From NCBI GenBank assembly GCA_002298785.1, contig DBMR01000078.1, forward strand, positions 7,343 through 71,342: a stretch of 64,000 nucleotides of DNA, written 5' to 3'. This document shows, one piece after another, positions 52,712-61,536 of this stretch. The translations under genes were made by a program, and so were the position numbers. Below the pieces are notes generated by a model. The model did no database searches. It was not told the DNA's origin and saw nothing but the letters and a program-made list of their open reading frames with translations. Source of the DNA: Verrucomicrobia subdivision 3 bacterium UBA693. Its GTDB lineage: Bacteria; Verrucomicrobiota; Verrucomicrobiia; Limisphaerales; UBA8199. Position 1 is the first letter of the stretch. Every line of letters starts with the position of its first letter.

Positions 52712-53602
52712 ATGCAACTGAAACGTCGTGATTTTTTGAAGGCCTCCGCACTTGGAGTCGCAGGGATGTTCACCGGTGCTCCCCTCCTGCAAGCGGAACC
52801 AGCTCCCGCCAAGTACGATCCTTTTGCCACCGTAACCCTGGGCAAGACCAAGATCCAAACGACTCGGGTATGCATGGGGACCGGAGTGCGCGGCGGCAAT
52901 CGGGAGTCGAATCACACCCGTATGGGCAAGGAGAAACTCTACACGCTCATCCGCAGCGCCTACGACCATGGTGTTCGATGTTTCGATCTCGCCGACCTTT
53001 ACGGCACACACCCTTACCTCATCCCAGCCTTAAAGGATATTCCGCGCGACAAATACACGATTTTCACCAAGATCTGGTTCCGCCAGGGCGGACTGCCCGA
53101 ACCGGAACGACCGGATGCCGACGTTGTCGTCCCCCGATTCTTGAAGGAACTGGGCACAGATCATATCGACCTGATGCTGCTTCATTGCGTGACTTCAGCG
53201 AAATGGCCGGAGGAACTCCGCAAGCAGATGGATATGCTCTCGAAGTTCCGCGAGAAGGGTGTGATTCGCGCCCTCGGAGTTTCCTGTCACTCACTGGAAG
53301 CGCTTGAAGCGGCCGCCAACGAACCCTGGGTGGAATCAGTCCACGCCCGGATCAATCCTTATGGTTTGTCCATGGATGCAGCTCCGGACAAGGTGCTCCC
53401 GTTGATCAAGAAGCTACAGGCGAACGGCAAAGCGATTGTCGGGATGAAAATTATCGGGGAAGGCAAGCTCCGCGACGACGACGAAAAACGGAGTGCCTCC
53501 GTGCGCTTCGCGCTAAAGGAAGCCAAGGCGGATATCCTCAATGTGGGTTTCGAGAAAATCGAAGAGATCGAGGATTTCGCGGATCGCGTCCGTAAGGTTT
53601 AA
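52712..53602 (+). CDS. Tat-exported aldo/keto reductase
   Basis: A 296-residue protein. The twin-arginine signal is KRRDFLKASALGVAGMF. The aldo-keto reductase barrel follows: HGVRCFDLADLYGTHPYL (catalytic Asp and Tyr), FTKIWF (Lys) and LMLLHCVTSAKWP (His) give the full catalytic tetrad, and GVIRALGVSCHSLEALEAA matches the family. Export by Tat implies it folds with NADP(H) in the cytoplasm before transport; where it gets reducing power outside is unclear. Related Tat AKR proteins are common in Verrucomicrobiota. Confidence 0.88.
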   Translation: MQLKRRDFLKASALGVAGMFTGAPLLQAEPAPAKYDPFATVTLGKTKIQTTRVCMGTGVRGGNRESNHTRMGKEKLYTLIRSAYDHGVRCFDLADLYGTHPYLIPALKDIPRDKYTIFTKIWFRQGGLPEPERPDADVVVPRFLKELGTDHIDLMLLHCVTSAKWPEELRKQMDMLSKFREKGVIRALGVSCHSLEALEAAANEPWVESVHARINPYGLSMDAAPDKVLPLIKKLQANGKAIVGMKIIGEGKLRDDDEKRSASVRFALKEAKADILNVGFEKIEEIEDFADRVRKV

Positions 53603-53744
53603 GGACTGACTCGGGCTACCTGGGGCAAGAGTTGGGAGAAGCCCGCAGCGGACTAGGCCTGGATCCCCACCGTTAACCGGCGCTCCAAGCTGTGCCGGCT
53701 CGGATACCGGCACCACGAAATTGGACGTGTCCTGATCCCTGCTT

Positions 53745-54785
53745 CTATTTCGCCGCCAACAGCTCGTTTACTCTGTTCATCACGGCAAAGGCATCCGCCA
53801 CATACAGCACATCCGCCTTGCCTCTGGCCCAACCACAATTGGCATCGAGATTGATCGCGCGACGTTCGTTGATGAATCGCCACCCAACCGCATGCGGTTC
53901 TTCGCCATGACAGCAGGTGGAGAGCCCTTTGGGATGGCGCGGGGTCGAACCGGTCTGACCGATTTGGTTCAGGTGCGTCAAAAACGACAGCACCGCCTGT
54001 CCTTCTCCGCCCAGGTCAACCAGCGACTTGCTGCTGCCCAGTGACGCCCGGGAGGTTTGCAGGAAACTCAAAATCAACGTCTCCGCCTCCTTTACGTGGG
54101 GCTGGCCATCCGCTTGCTTTTTGGTCCAGCCCGCCCCGGCCACGAAAAGCAATTTGGCTTCAGGCCGGATCGTCTGCACGCCCGAGCTCAATTCGCGATA
54201 GCCTTTGAATGCGGTGCGCAGTTGCGCGGCACCGGGCTGAACCGGCAGCAACTCGACCGTAGCGGTGCCGACGGCGCCTACATAAGCGAGTTGGCTGCCC
54301 GGATCAATCAACAAGAACCACGGACGGCGTTGCCGCTGGATAACCGCCTCCATGCGTTGCCGGTAGTACCAGCGCGCCACAGTCAACGCGCCGCCCGCTC
54401 CAGATGGGTTGAGCCCGGTCAAATGGGTGTCCGCCACTCCCCCAAGTCGTTGCGCGACGCCGGGCAGGACCCGGTGCCAGCGTGAGGACCCCGGTGCGAC
54501 GACGATCGAAGCCGCTGACGCCTTGCAGATCGCTTCCGCCGCCATCGCGTCCGTGGCATAACGTGCCACTGAGAATTCGGCTCCTGCCACACCCAAAAAC
54601 CTCGCGGCCCCGCACCCGGCAACCTGGTCGGCGGCGGCTTGGACGCTGGCTCCCACCAACCCGACCACGAGTTCACTCGCGCCAGAGGCTGATTTCAAAG
54701 CCAGGGCCGCCGTTAAAGCCTCCAGGGCGGAGGCGGGCAGCAGCCCATTTTCTTGTGTGTGCGCCAAAAAAAGTATCTGGTCCAT
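53745..54785 (-). CDS. etfA: Electron transfer flavoprotein alpha subunit, divergent
   Basis: A 346-residue protein assigned by position after etfB, by the N-terminal fold (ILFLAHTQENGLLPASALEA) and by the central NQIGQTGSTPRHPKG, which matches the VGQTGxxVxP motif of the EtfA FAD domain. The following canonical GISGAIQH stretch is replaced by CCHGEEPHAVGWRFINE, and the late NxDxxAPIF region reads NLDANCGWARGKADVLYVAD. FAD binding may therefore be altered. It lies 21 bases after etfB. No acyl-CoA dehydrogenase or ETF:quinone oxidoreductase is adjacent. Confidence is high for family, low for function. Confidence 0.75.
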   Translation of the reverse strand: MDQILFLAHTQENGLLPASALEALTAALALKSASGASELVVGLVGASVQAAADQVAGCGAARFLGVAGAEFSVARYATDAMAAEAICKASAASIVVAPGSSRWHRVLPGVAQRLGGVADTHLTGLNPSGAGGALTVARWYYRQRMEAVIQRQRRPWFLLIDPGSQLAYVGAVGTATVELLPVQPGAAQLRTAFKGYRELSSGVQTIRPEAKLLFVAGAGWTKKQADGQPHVKEAETLILSFLQTSRASLGSSKSLVDLGGEGQAVLSFLTHLNQIGQTGSTPRHPKGLSTCCHGEEPHAVGWRFINERRAINLDANCGWARGKADVLYVADAFAVMNRVNELLAAK

Positions 54786-54806
54786 ATTTCTCTCTGGGCT
54801 GAAAGG

Positions 54807-55616
54807 CTATTGTTTAATCCACTCGACAAGCTCGCGGGCGATTTCATCGGCGGTCTTGTCTTTAATGATCCTGGTCTCTCGCACCTGCTTGGGCAGCGAT
54901 ACGGACACAAAAGTCACATCCGTGGCGGCAGGTTTGAAGGGCTTGGCCTTTTGCAGCGCCGGACCCACCGTGCGCATGTTGAGCATGCCGACTTGAGGGT
55001 TGTTCTTCGGTTCCGGGAGATTGCCGGTCGCCCAGCCAAGCAAAGCCGGGGCCCCGGCGCAGCTTGAAATCTGATGACGCCCGCCTTCCACACGTTCCAT
55101 GACTTCAAAGGAACCGTCCGGCTGTAACTTAATCTCATCAACGCCCTGGAACTGATCCTGAATTCCCAGAAGTTCGCCCACCATTTGCATGGTGACTCCC
55201 GCGCCACGCGACGCGGACTCCCAGCCGCCAAAGACCAGCAATCGGGACTTATCCAGGCCGGGGATGGCTTGTATAGCCTCCGCCAGCGCGGCGGCGGTTT
55301 GCGACGCCTCGGTAAAACCGCCGGCAGGGCCATCCACCGCGATCAATTCAAACGGCACCTTTTGAGCCACGGTCATCATCACCTGTTGGAGTTTGGCTTT
55401 CGGACCGAGGCTCACCAGCCAGACTTTGGAGCCCGGGTTTTGTTTGGCAAGGTTCGCCGCTTCGTACAACGCATGGCTTGCCCAAGGATCCAGGACCGCC
55501 GGCAACATCATTTCATTCTTCAACCCTGGACCGGCCGGCGTCGTTACCGGCTCCAGCGTCTGCAGCGGATCTGGAACGATGCTGCCACAAACTACGATTT
55601 GTAATACCATGCTCAT
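54807..55616 (-). CDS. etfB: Electron transfer flavoprotein beta subunit, divergent
   Basis: A 269-residue protein. VVCGSIVPDPLQTLEPV, the DPWASHALYEAANLAKQNPG block and the AVDGPAGG linker fit the EtfB/FixA adenine-nucleotide hydrolase-like fold. In ordinary EtfB the AMP-binding loop reads GKQAIDGDTGQV. Here the same position reads GGWESASRGAGVTMQMVGEL, so the conserved Asp-Gly-Asp is missing. Together with the altered EtfA partner, this suggests a subgroup with changed cofactor use. An in-frame ATG at 55610 is an alternative start. It is the first gene of the pair. Confidence 0.75.
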   Translation of the reverse strand: MSMVLQIVVCGSIVPDPLQTLEPVTTPAGPGLKNEMMLPAVLDPWASHALYEAANLAKQNPGSKVWLVSLGPKAKLQQVMMTVAQKVPFELIAVDGPAGGFTEASQTAAALAEAIQAIPGLDKSRLLVFGGWESASRGAGVTMQMVGELLGIQDQFQGVDEIKLQPDGSFEVMERVEGGRHQISSCAGAPALLGWATGNLPEPKNNPQVGMLNMRTVGPALQKAKPFKPAATDVTFVSVSLPKQVRETRIIKDKTADEIARELVEWIKQ

Positions 55617-55738
55617 AAGCGATTTTATTCAACAAAAACGAATCTTTCAGGTCCCAAACGACCCTCACAATTGCCGGGCAGGATTGAGTTCACCCAAAAC
55701 CACGAGTCTCCTCACTACGCCGCTATTGGCCGCAGGAG

Positions 55739-56365
55739 TTAGAAAGGCAGTCTCTCGCCCAGCGCCGAGAACTTCTCCGCCAAGCCGCGCGCACTCCCTC
55801 GCACATACCAAAAGAGGAAAAAGCGCAACAGAGAAGTGGCGAGGGCGATCACCAGCGCACTGCCGAAGAACAGGCCAAAAGCATGAATCGGATCGGGATC
55901 CATCATCCGCGGAATTCCGTGATACAACGCCCGGACTGTGAACAGTATTCCCACCGACCACGTCACCCAAGGGGAAATCGCGGGGAATACATTCAAGAAC
56001 GAAATCAGCAGGAACGGCAATAAGCTGCAAGCTACGGTGGTGAACGCCTGGGCGTAAGTCTGCCGGGCGTGGAAGGTGTCGGCCATCGATTTGATCACCC
56101 GCGTGCCGAGGAAACAGACGAGGAGCATCAACAGAAAATGGACGGTTTCCAGCACGACTGCTTCGCCCAACGGAAACTGCTTCACCCGCTGCAACTCCGC
56201 CTGCCAACTTCCCCACCGGACAAGACCGTAGCCTTCCAGCACCACGACCAAAAGGAGCATGGGAAGAAAACTGATCCCAAAAGCCGCCAACATGCCCAGT
56301 CGGGATCGAAACAACTTTTCCCAAGTGGCGATCGGCTCAAAAATCAGGAGTACTGCTCTAATCAT
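55739..56365 (-). CDS. Yip1-family membrane protein
   Basis: A 208-residue protein from the ATG at 56365 (MIRAVLLIFEPIATWEKLF); the frame is open to 56413. Five hydrophobic helices are present. The FEPIATWEKLF start and the central KSMADTFHARQTYAQAFTTV pattern fit bacterial Yip1/YIF1-domain proteins. These are poorly characterised inner-membrane proteins sometimes linked to secretion. It is the last minus-strand gene before the ftsB-like gene. Role unknown. Confidence 0.72.
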   Translation of the reverse strand: MIRAVLLIFEPIATWEKLFRSRLGMLAAFGISFLPMLLLVVVLEGYGLVRWGSWQAELQRVKQFPLGEAVVLETVHFLLMLLVCFLGTRVIKSMADTFHARQTYAQAFTTVACSLLPFLLISFLNVFPAISPWVTWSVGILFTVRALYHGIPRMMDPDPIHAFGLFFGSALVIALATSLLRFFLFWYVRGSARGLAEKFSALGERLPF

Positions 56366-56481
56366 CAGGTTATAACTTGCCGCCTCGCGCCTCGCGAGAC
56401 AACTAAAATGCAATCACTTCGGTAGGCTTGCGCCAATTTTCTCCGTTTGACGGGGTCTCAGGACTTGATTTAATGAAGTGA

Positions 56482-56844
56482 ATGAAAGTTGATCTGGGTA
56501 TCTGGACCAAGTTGACCCGGCTGGTGATATTCCTGCTGTTCGTCGCGGGATTGCTCGGCGTGGGCGTTTGGTACCTGCCGCTGATCCAGACCAATGAACG
56601 CATGCGCAAACGCATTGTGGATTTGGACGCTCAGACCCAGAAGGCGGAGGAGACGCGCAAACAACTGCTCTCCTCCATTCAGGCGTTGGGCTCCGATCAG
56701 AAAGCCATGGAACGTCTCATCCGCGAGCGTTTAGGCTACGCGCGCACCGGCGAGACCGTGATCCGTTTCGAAGCCCCGGCGACCCCTTCTCCATACGCCA
56801 CCCCGCGCACCAATACCCTGCGTGGTCCCGTGCCGCGTCCCTGA
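56482..56844 (+). CDS. FtsB/DivIC-like septum formation initiator protein
   Basis: A 120-residue bitopic protein. One N-terminal membrane helix (residues about 13-34) is followed by a short coiled coil (NERMRKRIVDLDAQTQKAEE, then RKQLLSSIQALG) and LIRERLGYARTGETVIRFE, the classic 'ERLGxxxxGExV' end of FtsB/DivIC. It would link FtsL and FtsQ in the divisome. It is convergent with frr (12 bases apart). Confidence 0.82.
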   Translation: MKVDLGIWTKLTRLVIFLLFVAGLLGVGVWYLPLIQTNERMRKRIVDLDAQTQKAEETRKQLLSSIQALGSDQKAMERLIRERLGYARTGETVIRFEAPATPSPYATPRTNTLRGPVPRP

Positions 56845-56855
56845 CCCTGACCGGG

Positions 56856-57416
56856 TCACACGGTCATGATTTCTTTTTCCTTCGTCGCCAGGTGCACATC
56901 CAATTTGGCGATGTAATCGTCCGTGAGCTTCTGCAGCTCTTTCTCGGCATGCTTCACATCGTCTTCCGTGGTGCCACTGTCGTGCCCGTGCTTCTTGATT
57001 TGTTCCATCGTATCACGCCGCACATGGCGAATCGCCACACGTCCGTCCTCGGCCATTTTGCGGATGATCTTCACGAACTCCTGCCGGCGTTCCTGGCTCA
57101 ATTCCGGAAAGAAAATGCGAATCGCTTTGCCCTGAATCGATGGGGTCAGACCCAGATTGCTTTTCTGGATGGCCTTCTCGATCGGATGCAGCGAGTTGAC
57201 ATCCCACGGTTGGATCGTCAGCGCGCGAGGCTCCGGGGTCGTGATGCCCGCTAGCTCGCGCACCCGCATTTGCGATCCATACACCTCCACGATGATGTTC
57301 TCCACAAGCGACGGGGAGGCCTTGCCGGTGCGGACACCCGCAAACTCATTGACCACCACGTTCTCGGTTTTGATCATCTTCTCTTCCGCTTCCAGTAAAT
57401 AGTCGTCGAGTGCCAT
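56856..57416 (-). CDS. frr: Ribosome recycling factor
   Basis: A 186-residue protein of normal length. FAGVRTGKASPSLVENIIVE, the EPRALTIQPWD block and ELSQERRQEFVKIIRKMAED are diagnostic of RRF. IRHVRRDTMEQIKKHGHDSG (domain I helix) is also typical. It dissociates post-termination ribosomes together with EF-G. pyrH and tsf, the usual neighbours, are not adjacent. Confidence 0.97.
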   Translation of the reverse strand: MALDDYLLEAEEKMIKTENVVVNEFAGVRTGKASPSLVENIIVEVYGSQMRVRELAGITTPEPRALTIQPWDVNSLHPIEKAIQKSNLGLTPSIQGKAIRIFFPELSQERRQEFVKIIRKMAEDGRVAIRHVRRDTMEQIKKHGHDSGTTEDDVKHAEKELQKLTDDYIAKLDVHLATKEKEIMTV

Positions 57417-57501
57417 AGGTAAGCGCAGCCTAGCAAAGGATTTTTTCCCTGTATAGGGCTAACTGCGCCTAGGCTAAACCGCGCCACGCCGGGACATGGC
57501 T

Positions 57502-57529
57502 TTGACTTTTCCTCTCGACGTAGTAATAA
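57502..57529 (+). promoter_or_regulatory. Candidate housekeeping promoter of htpG
   Basis: TTGACT (57502-57507) and TAATAA (57524-57529) are 16 bases apart and lie about 75 bases before the htpG start. No CIRCE element (TTAGCACTC-N9-GAGTGCTAA) and no convincing heat-shock sigma promoter was seen. This is a weak prediction from sequence alone. Confidence 0.35.
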
Positions 57530-57603
57530 ATCTGTGGCGGGCTTGACCATGGGGGTCAGGCCGCCGCAGGGGGCTTCCCTGTTCGTAATTTTTTTGAATT
57601 CAC

Positions 57604-59451
57604 ATGAGCGCAACCGAAAAGCATCATTTTCAGGCCGAAATCCAACAACTTCTGGATATCGTCATTCATTCCCTTTACACGGATAAAGAGATATTTGTCC
57701 GGGAATTGATTTCCAACGCCGCGGACGCCTGCGAAAAGCTCCGCTTCTTACAGTCCTCCGGAACCGCGGTATATCAAGCCGACATCACCCCGGCGATCCA
57801 CATCGAGACCGATGAAACGCAAGGGCTGGTGACCATCAGAGACACGGGCCTGGGCATGACCCATGGCGACCTGGTCGAGAACCTTGGAACCATTGCCCAT
57901 TCCGGTACCAAGGCGTTTCTGAATCAATTGGCGCAGGAAAAGAAACCGGATGCCCGGCTGATCGGCCAGTTCGGCGTCGGCTTTTACTCGGCGTTCATGG
58001 TCGCGAGCAAGGTGGCGGTGCACTCCCGCGCCCACCTGGTGGATGAATCCGGTTGGATCTGGACCAGCGAAGGCGCGAACGGTTACGACCTGCAACCGGC
58101 GTCGGACCTGCCGCGCGGCACCCGCATTGTGCTCACGCTCAAGGAGGACGCCCGGCAGTTCGCCAAGGCCGATACCCTGGAGCAGATCATCAAGCGCTAC
58201 TCCAATTTCGTTCAGTTTCCCATTCACTTGAATGGCAAGCTCCTCAACACCGTGCAGGCCATCTGGAGCCGGCCCCAGGCCGAGGTCAAAGAAGAGGAAT
58301 ACTCGGAGTTCTACCAGTTCCTGGGGCACGACTACGAGAAGCCACTCTACCGACTGCATTTTACCTCGGACGCTCCCCTTTCCATCCAGTCGCTCCTGTT
58401 CGTTCCCTCACATAATTTTGAGTCCATGGGGATGGGCCGCGTCGATTCGGAAGTGCATCTGTATTGTCGAAAGGTGCTGATTCAATCCAAAGCCAAAGGA
58501 TTATTCCCGGAATGGCTGCGCTTTCTCAAGGGCGTAGTGGACAGCGAGGATCTTCCGCTGAACATCTCCCGCGAGTCCATGCAGGATTCCTCGCTGATGC
58601 AAAAACTCAACCGTGTGCTCTCCGGCAAATTCCTGAAGTTCCTGGCCGAGCAGGCCGAAAAGGACGCCACCGCTTACGAGAAGTTTTACGCCGAATACCA
58701 ACGCTTCCTGAAGGAAGGCGTGGCCACCGATTTCACGCACCGGGAAACGCTCGGCAAATTATTGCGCTACGAATCCTCGACCACCGGCAAGGGCGAACTG
58801 ACCTCGCTGTCAGATTACGTCAAACGTATGGGCTCCGACCAGAAGGAGATTTACTACTTGCTGGCTCCCAACCGCGATGCCGCGGAAGCCAGCCCCTACT
58901 ACGAGGTCTTCCGTTCGCGAAAGCTGGAAGTCCTGTTCATGTTTGATCCCTGGGATGAATTCGTGATGGAACATCTGCACACCTTCGATTCGAAGACGCT
59001 CAAGCCGGCGGAGAAAGCGGAACTGGGCCTGGAAACAGCCTCAGGCGAAACCCTCTCGGAGGCGGACGCCAAGGCACTGGCCCAATGGATGAAGGAAACC
59101 CTCGGGGATAAGGTTCACGAAGTGCGCGTGTCGCAGCGCCTGGTGGAAAGTCCTGTGGTACTGGTGGACAGTGACAAGTATATGACCTCCTCGATGCGCC
59201 GCATCCTTAAGGCAGCCGGCAAGGGGGCTGAGGGCCCGGCCAATGCGCAGCAGGACCTGGAAATCAATCCCCGCAACGCCATTCTCATTCGCCTGGCGGC
59301 GCAACGCCAGGTGGATTCCGGATTGGCCACCAAAGTTGCCGAGCAACTACTGGACAACGCGAGGGTCGCCGCCGGTCTACTCGAAGATCCTCGGGCCATG
59401 ATCACCCGCATGAACGAATTGCTCGAAAGAGTGCTGGGAAAGCCGTCCTGA
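57604..59451 (+). CDS. htpG: Molecular chaperone HtpG (Hsp90)
   Basis: A 615-residue protein. The GHKL ATPase N-domain has LISNAADACEKLRFL, RDTGLGMTHGDLVENLGTIA and GQFGVGFYSAFMVASKV. The middle domain has LNISRESMQDSSLMQ, with the Arg that contacts ATP. The C-terminal dimer domain ends normally. It is cytoplasmic and binds client proteins in an ATP-driven clamp cycle. A strong symmetric hairpin follows 23 bases after the stop. Confidence 0.98.
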   Translation: MSATEKHHFQAEIQQLLDIVIHSLYTDKEIFVRELISNAADACEKLRFLQSSGTAVYQADITPAIHIETDETQGLVTIRDTGLGMTHGDLVENLGTIAHSGTKAFLNQLAQEKKPDARLIGQFGVGFYSAFMVASKVAVHSRAHLVDESGWIWTSEGANGYDLQPASDLPRGTRIVLTLKEDARQFAKADTLEQIIKRYSNFVQFPIHLNGKLLNTVQAIWSRPQAEVKEEEYSEFYQFLGHDYEKPLYRLHFTSDAPLSIQSLLFVPSHNFESMGMGRVDSEVHLYCRKVLIQSKAKGLFPEWLRFLKGVVDSEDLPLNISRESMQDSSLMQKLNRVLSGKFLKFLAEQAEKDATAYEKFYAEYQRFLKEGVATDFTHRETLGKLLRYESSTTGKGELTSLSDYVKRMGSDQKEIYYLLAPNRDAAEASPYYEVFRSRKLEVLFMFDPWDEFVMEHLHTFDSKTLKPAEKAELGLETASGETLSEADAKALAQWMKETLGDKVHEVRVSQRLVESPVVLVDSDKYMTSSMRRILKAAGKGAEGPANAQQDLEINPRNAILIRLAAQRQVDSGLATKVAEQLLDNARVAAGLLEDPRAMITRMNELLERVLGKPS

Positions 59452-59474
59452 GGATCAAATCAAAAGTGAGTCAG

Positions 59475-59502
59475 CCGGTGGCGATTATGCTGTCGCCACC
59501 GG
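59475..59502. terminator. Hairpin between convergent htpG and leuA
   Basis: CCGGTGGCGA and TCGCCACCGG form a perfect 10-bp stem with an 8-base loop. Neither flank has a strong T-tract, but its position between two converging gene ends makes a shared terminator likely. Confidence 0.6.
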
Positions 59503-59528
59503 TCACAAAATCACCACACCGCCAGGTT

Positions 59529-61184
59529 TCAAATGCGGTTCAGCGCACTCAGCACCGCTCGCACCGAAGCCAGCTCGATGTTAGTATCGACTCCGGCACC
59601 CCAGCGGGCCCGCCCTTCCCGGTCTTTCACCTGTATATAGGCGATGGCCGAGGCTTCTTCCCCCTCGCCCAAAGCGTGCTCACTGTAGTATGCGATCTCG
59701 AACCGGGGAACGCCGATGGTGCCAAAACCGTGCACCAATGCTGCCAACGGACCGTTGCCTTCTCCCTTCAGCACGATGGACTCCCCACTTCGCAATAACC
59801 TCGCCTGGCAACGCACGGTGCCATTGCTGCTTTCCGTCTGAAATCCCTGCAACTGCCATGGGCTGGATCGGTCGATATATTCGCGCCAGAACATCTCCTT
59901 GAGTTCCGCACCGCTTACCTCACGACCGAGCCGGTCCACCTCGTCGTTAGCTATCGGCCCAAACTCCCGCTGCATTTCCTTCGGAAGCATAATGCCGAAC
60001 TCGCTCTCCAGCAGATAAGCCACCCCACCCTTTCCGGATTGGCCGTTGACCCGTATGACCTCGCGGTATTGACGACCAATGTCGTTGGGGTCGATTGTCA
60101 GGTAGGGCACATCCCAATGAGTGCGCTTGGCTGAATTCCATTCCGCCAATCCCTTCTTGATAGCATCCTGGTGCGAACCGCTGAAAGCGGTGAAAACCAA
60201 TTCCCCCGCATACGGATGCCGCGCCGGCACGGTCATGCCGGTGCACCGCTCATAAATCTCCCGAATCTCGTTGAGATTGGAAAGATCCAGTCCGGGATCG
60301 ATTCCGTGCATGTAGAGGTTCAAAGCCACGGTCACCAGGTCCAGGTTCCCGGTCCGCTCGCCGTTGCCAAAGAGCGTTCCTTCCACCCGATCAGCCCCGG
60401 CCAGCATGCCTAATTCCGTCGCCGCTGTGCCGGTGGACCGATCGTTATGCGTGTGCAGACTAATCGTCAGGCTCTCCCGGTTTTTAATGTTACGGCAAAT
60501 CCACTCGATCTGATCCGCGTAAACATTCGGCATGGCCACTTCCACCGTGTCCGGCAAGTTTAAAATCATCTTTTGCTCCGGCGTCGGCTGCCAGATTTCC
60601 ATCACCGCCTCGGAGACTTCCCGGGCAAACTCTACCTCGGTGGCGCTGAAACTCTCGGGAGAATATTGCAGCCGAACGTCCGTCCCGCGCAACCGTGGGA
60701 GCCGGTCCTTGATCATTTGCGCCCCGCGCACCGCAACCTTCAATATCTCCGCTTTGGACATTCCAAAGACGACGCGGCGCTGGGCCGGCGAGGTCGAATT
60801 GTACAGATGAATCACCGCCCGTTTCGCACCGACCAGGGATTCGACCGTCCGATCAATTAAATCCTCCCGGGCCTGCACCAGGACCTGCAACCAGACATCG
60901 GCCGGAGCCCGATTTTCCTCGATCAACCGGCGGTTGAAGGTGAACTCTGTGTTGGATGCCGAAGGAAATCCCACCTCGATCTCCTTGAACCCGATTCTTA
61001 CAAGGGTCTGAAACAGCTCAAGCTTTTGCCCCACGTTCATCGGCACCGGCAGGGCCTGATTACCATCCCTCAGGTCCACGCTGCACCAGATGGGCGGCTG
61101 GGAAAGGGTGCGATTCGGCCACTCCCGGTTCGGCAAGGACACCGGGGTGAAGGCTTTGTACTTTTGTGACGGCTGTTTTAACAT
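59529..61184 (-). CDS. leuA: 2-isopropylmalate synthase, type 2
   Basis: A 551-residue enzyme from the ATG at 61184 (MLKQPSQKYKAFTPVSLP); the frame is open to 61280 but the extra residues overlap the attenuator. The catalytic metal/substrate motif is WCSVDLRDGNQALPVPM. SLHTHNDRSTGTAATELGML (metal His pair) and VEGTLFGNGERTGNLDLV are diagnostic of LeuA. The C-terminal allosteric domain (about 150 residues) is present. It makes 2-isopropylmalate from ketoisovalerate and acetyl-CoA in leucine synthesis. A Leu-rich leader and terminator precede it. Confidence 0.96.
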   Translation of the reverse strand: MLKQPSQKYKAFTPVSLPNREWPNRTLSQPPIWCSVDLRDGNQALPVPMNVGQKLELFQTLVRIGFKEIEVGFPSASNTEFTFNRRLIEENRAPADVWLQVLVQAREDLIDRTVESLVGAKRAVIHLYNSTSPAQRRVVFGMSKAEILKVAVRGAQMIKDRLPRLRGTDVRLQYSPESFSATEVEFAREVSEAVMEIWQPTPEQKMILNLPDTVEVAMPNVYADQIEWICRNIKNRESLTISLHTHNDRSTGTAATELGMLAGADRVEGTLFGNGERTGNLDLVTVALNLYMHGIDPGLDLSNLNEIREIYERCTGMTVPARHPYAGELVFTAFSGSHQDAIKKGLAEWNSAKRTHWDVPYLTIDPNDIGRQYREVIRVNGQSGKGGVAYLLESEFGIMLPKEMQREFGPIANDEVDRLGREVSGAELKEMFWREYIDRSSPWQLQGFQTESSNGTVRCQARLLRSGESIVLKGEGNGPLAALVHGFGTIGVPRFEIAYYSEHALGEGEEASAIAYIQVKDREGRARWGAGVDTNIELASVRAVLSALNRI

Positions 61185-61216
61185 GGCTCTAGTTTCCGGT
61201 TTCGCCACCGCGGCAT

Positions 61217-61258
61217 GGGGTAAACAAAAACCCCACCGCCCGGCTGGCAGTGGGGTTT
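61217..61258 (-). terminator. Attenuator terminator in leuA leader
   Basis: AAACCCCACTGCC pairs with GGCGGTGGGGTTT on the minus strand (12 of 13, loop AGCCG), followed by TTGTTTA, a clear intrinsic terminator 33 bases before the leuA ATG. A competing segment, GGCAGTTGGGTTT (complement of 61280-61292), can pair with the terminator's first arm at 12 of 13 positions to form an antiterminator. Confidence 0.85.
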
Positions 61259-61276
61259 GTAAAATTCGTGAGAATA

Positions 61277-61348
61277 TCAAAACCCAACTGCCGCGCAGCT
61301 AAGCAGCAGCGCGCTCGATAACAGCAGCAGGGCCCGATCAATATTCAC
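61277..61348 (-). CDS. leuL: Leucine-rich leader peptide of leuA attenuator
   Basis: A 23-codon frame starting with GTG at 61348 and ending TGA at 61277. Seven of 23 codons are Leu, in runs of four (CTG CTG CTG TTA) and three (CTG CTG CTT). The last codons overlap the antiterminator segment. Stalling at Leu codons during starvation would leave that segment free to pair with the terminator's first arm and allow leuA transcription. A ribosome reaching the stop would cover it and permit termination. No ATG is available in frame after the upstream stop. The Shine-Dalgarno is weak. Confidence 0.8.
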   Translation of the reverse strand: MNIDRALLLLSSALLLSCAAVGF

Positions 61349-61536
61349 GGAGCTAAGCTAATCCGGCACCCGCGGCGCCGTCAATGACGAATTTAAGACA
61401 CTCAAAATCGACCGCCTCAGAGTGAGCCTGCCTGCTCCGGATAAGTTTGCCAATGCGCCGGCAGAAAGCGCCGCACCGATGCTCGCTCAAATCCCACGCC
61501 GACACTCTTCACCCAGTGCGACCGCCATTCGGCGGT

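Noticed and set aside
57417..57603. CIRCE heat-shock operator before htpG
   Set aside because: No TTAGCACTC-N9-GAGTGCTAA match. The only inverted repeat seen, around GACC-ATGGG-GGTC, is short and unlike CIRCE.
61277..61348. Tiny lipoprotein (LLLSC resembles a lipobox)
   Set aside because: Only three residues precede the hydrophobic run except one Arg, the mature peptide would be six residues, and the Leu runs plus terminator before leuA fit an attenuator leader far better.
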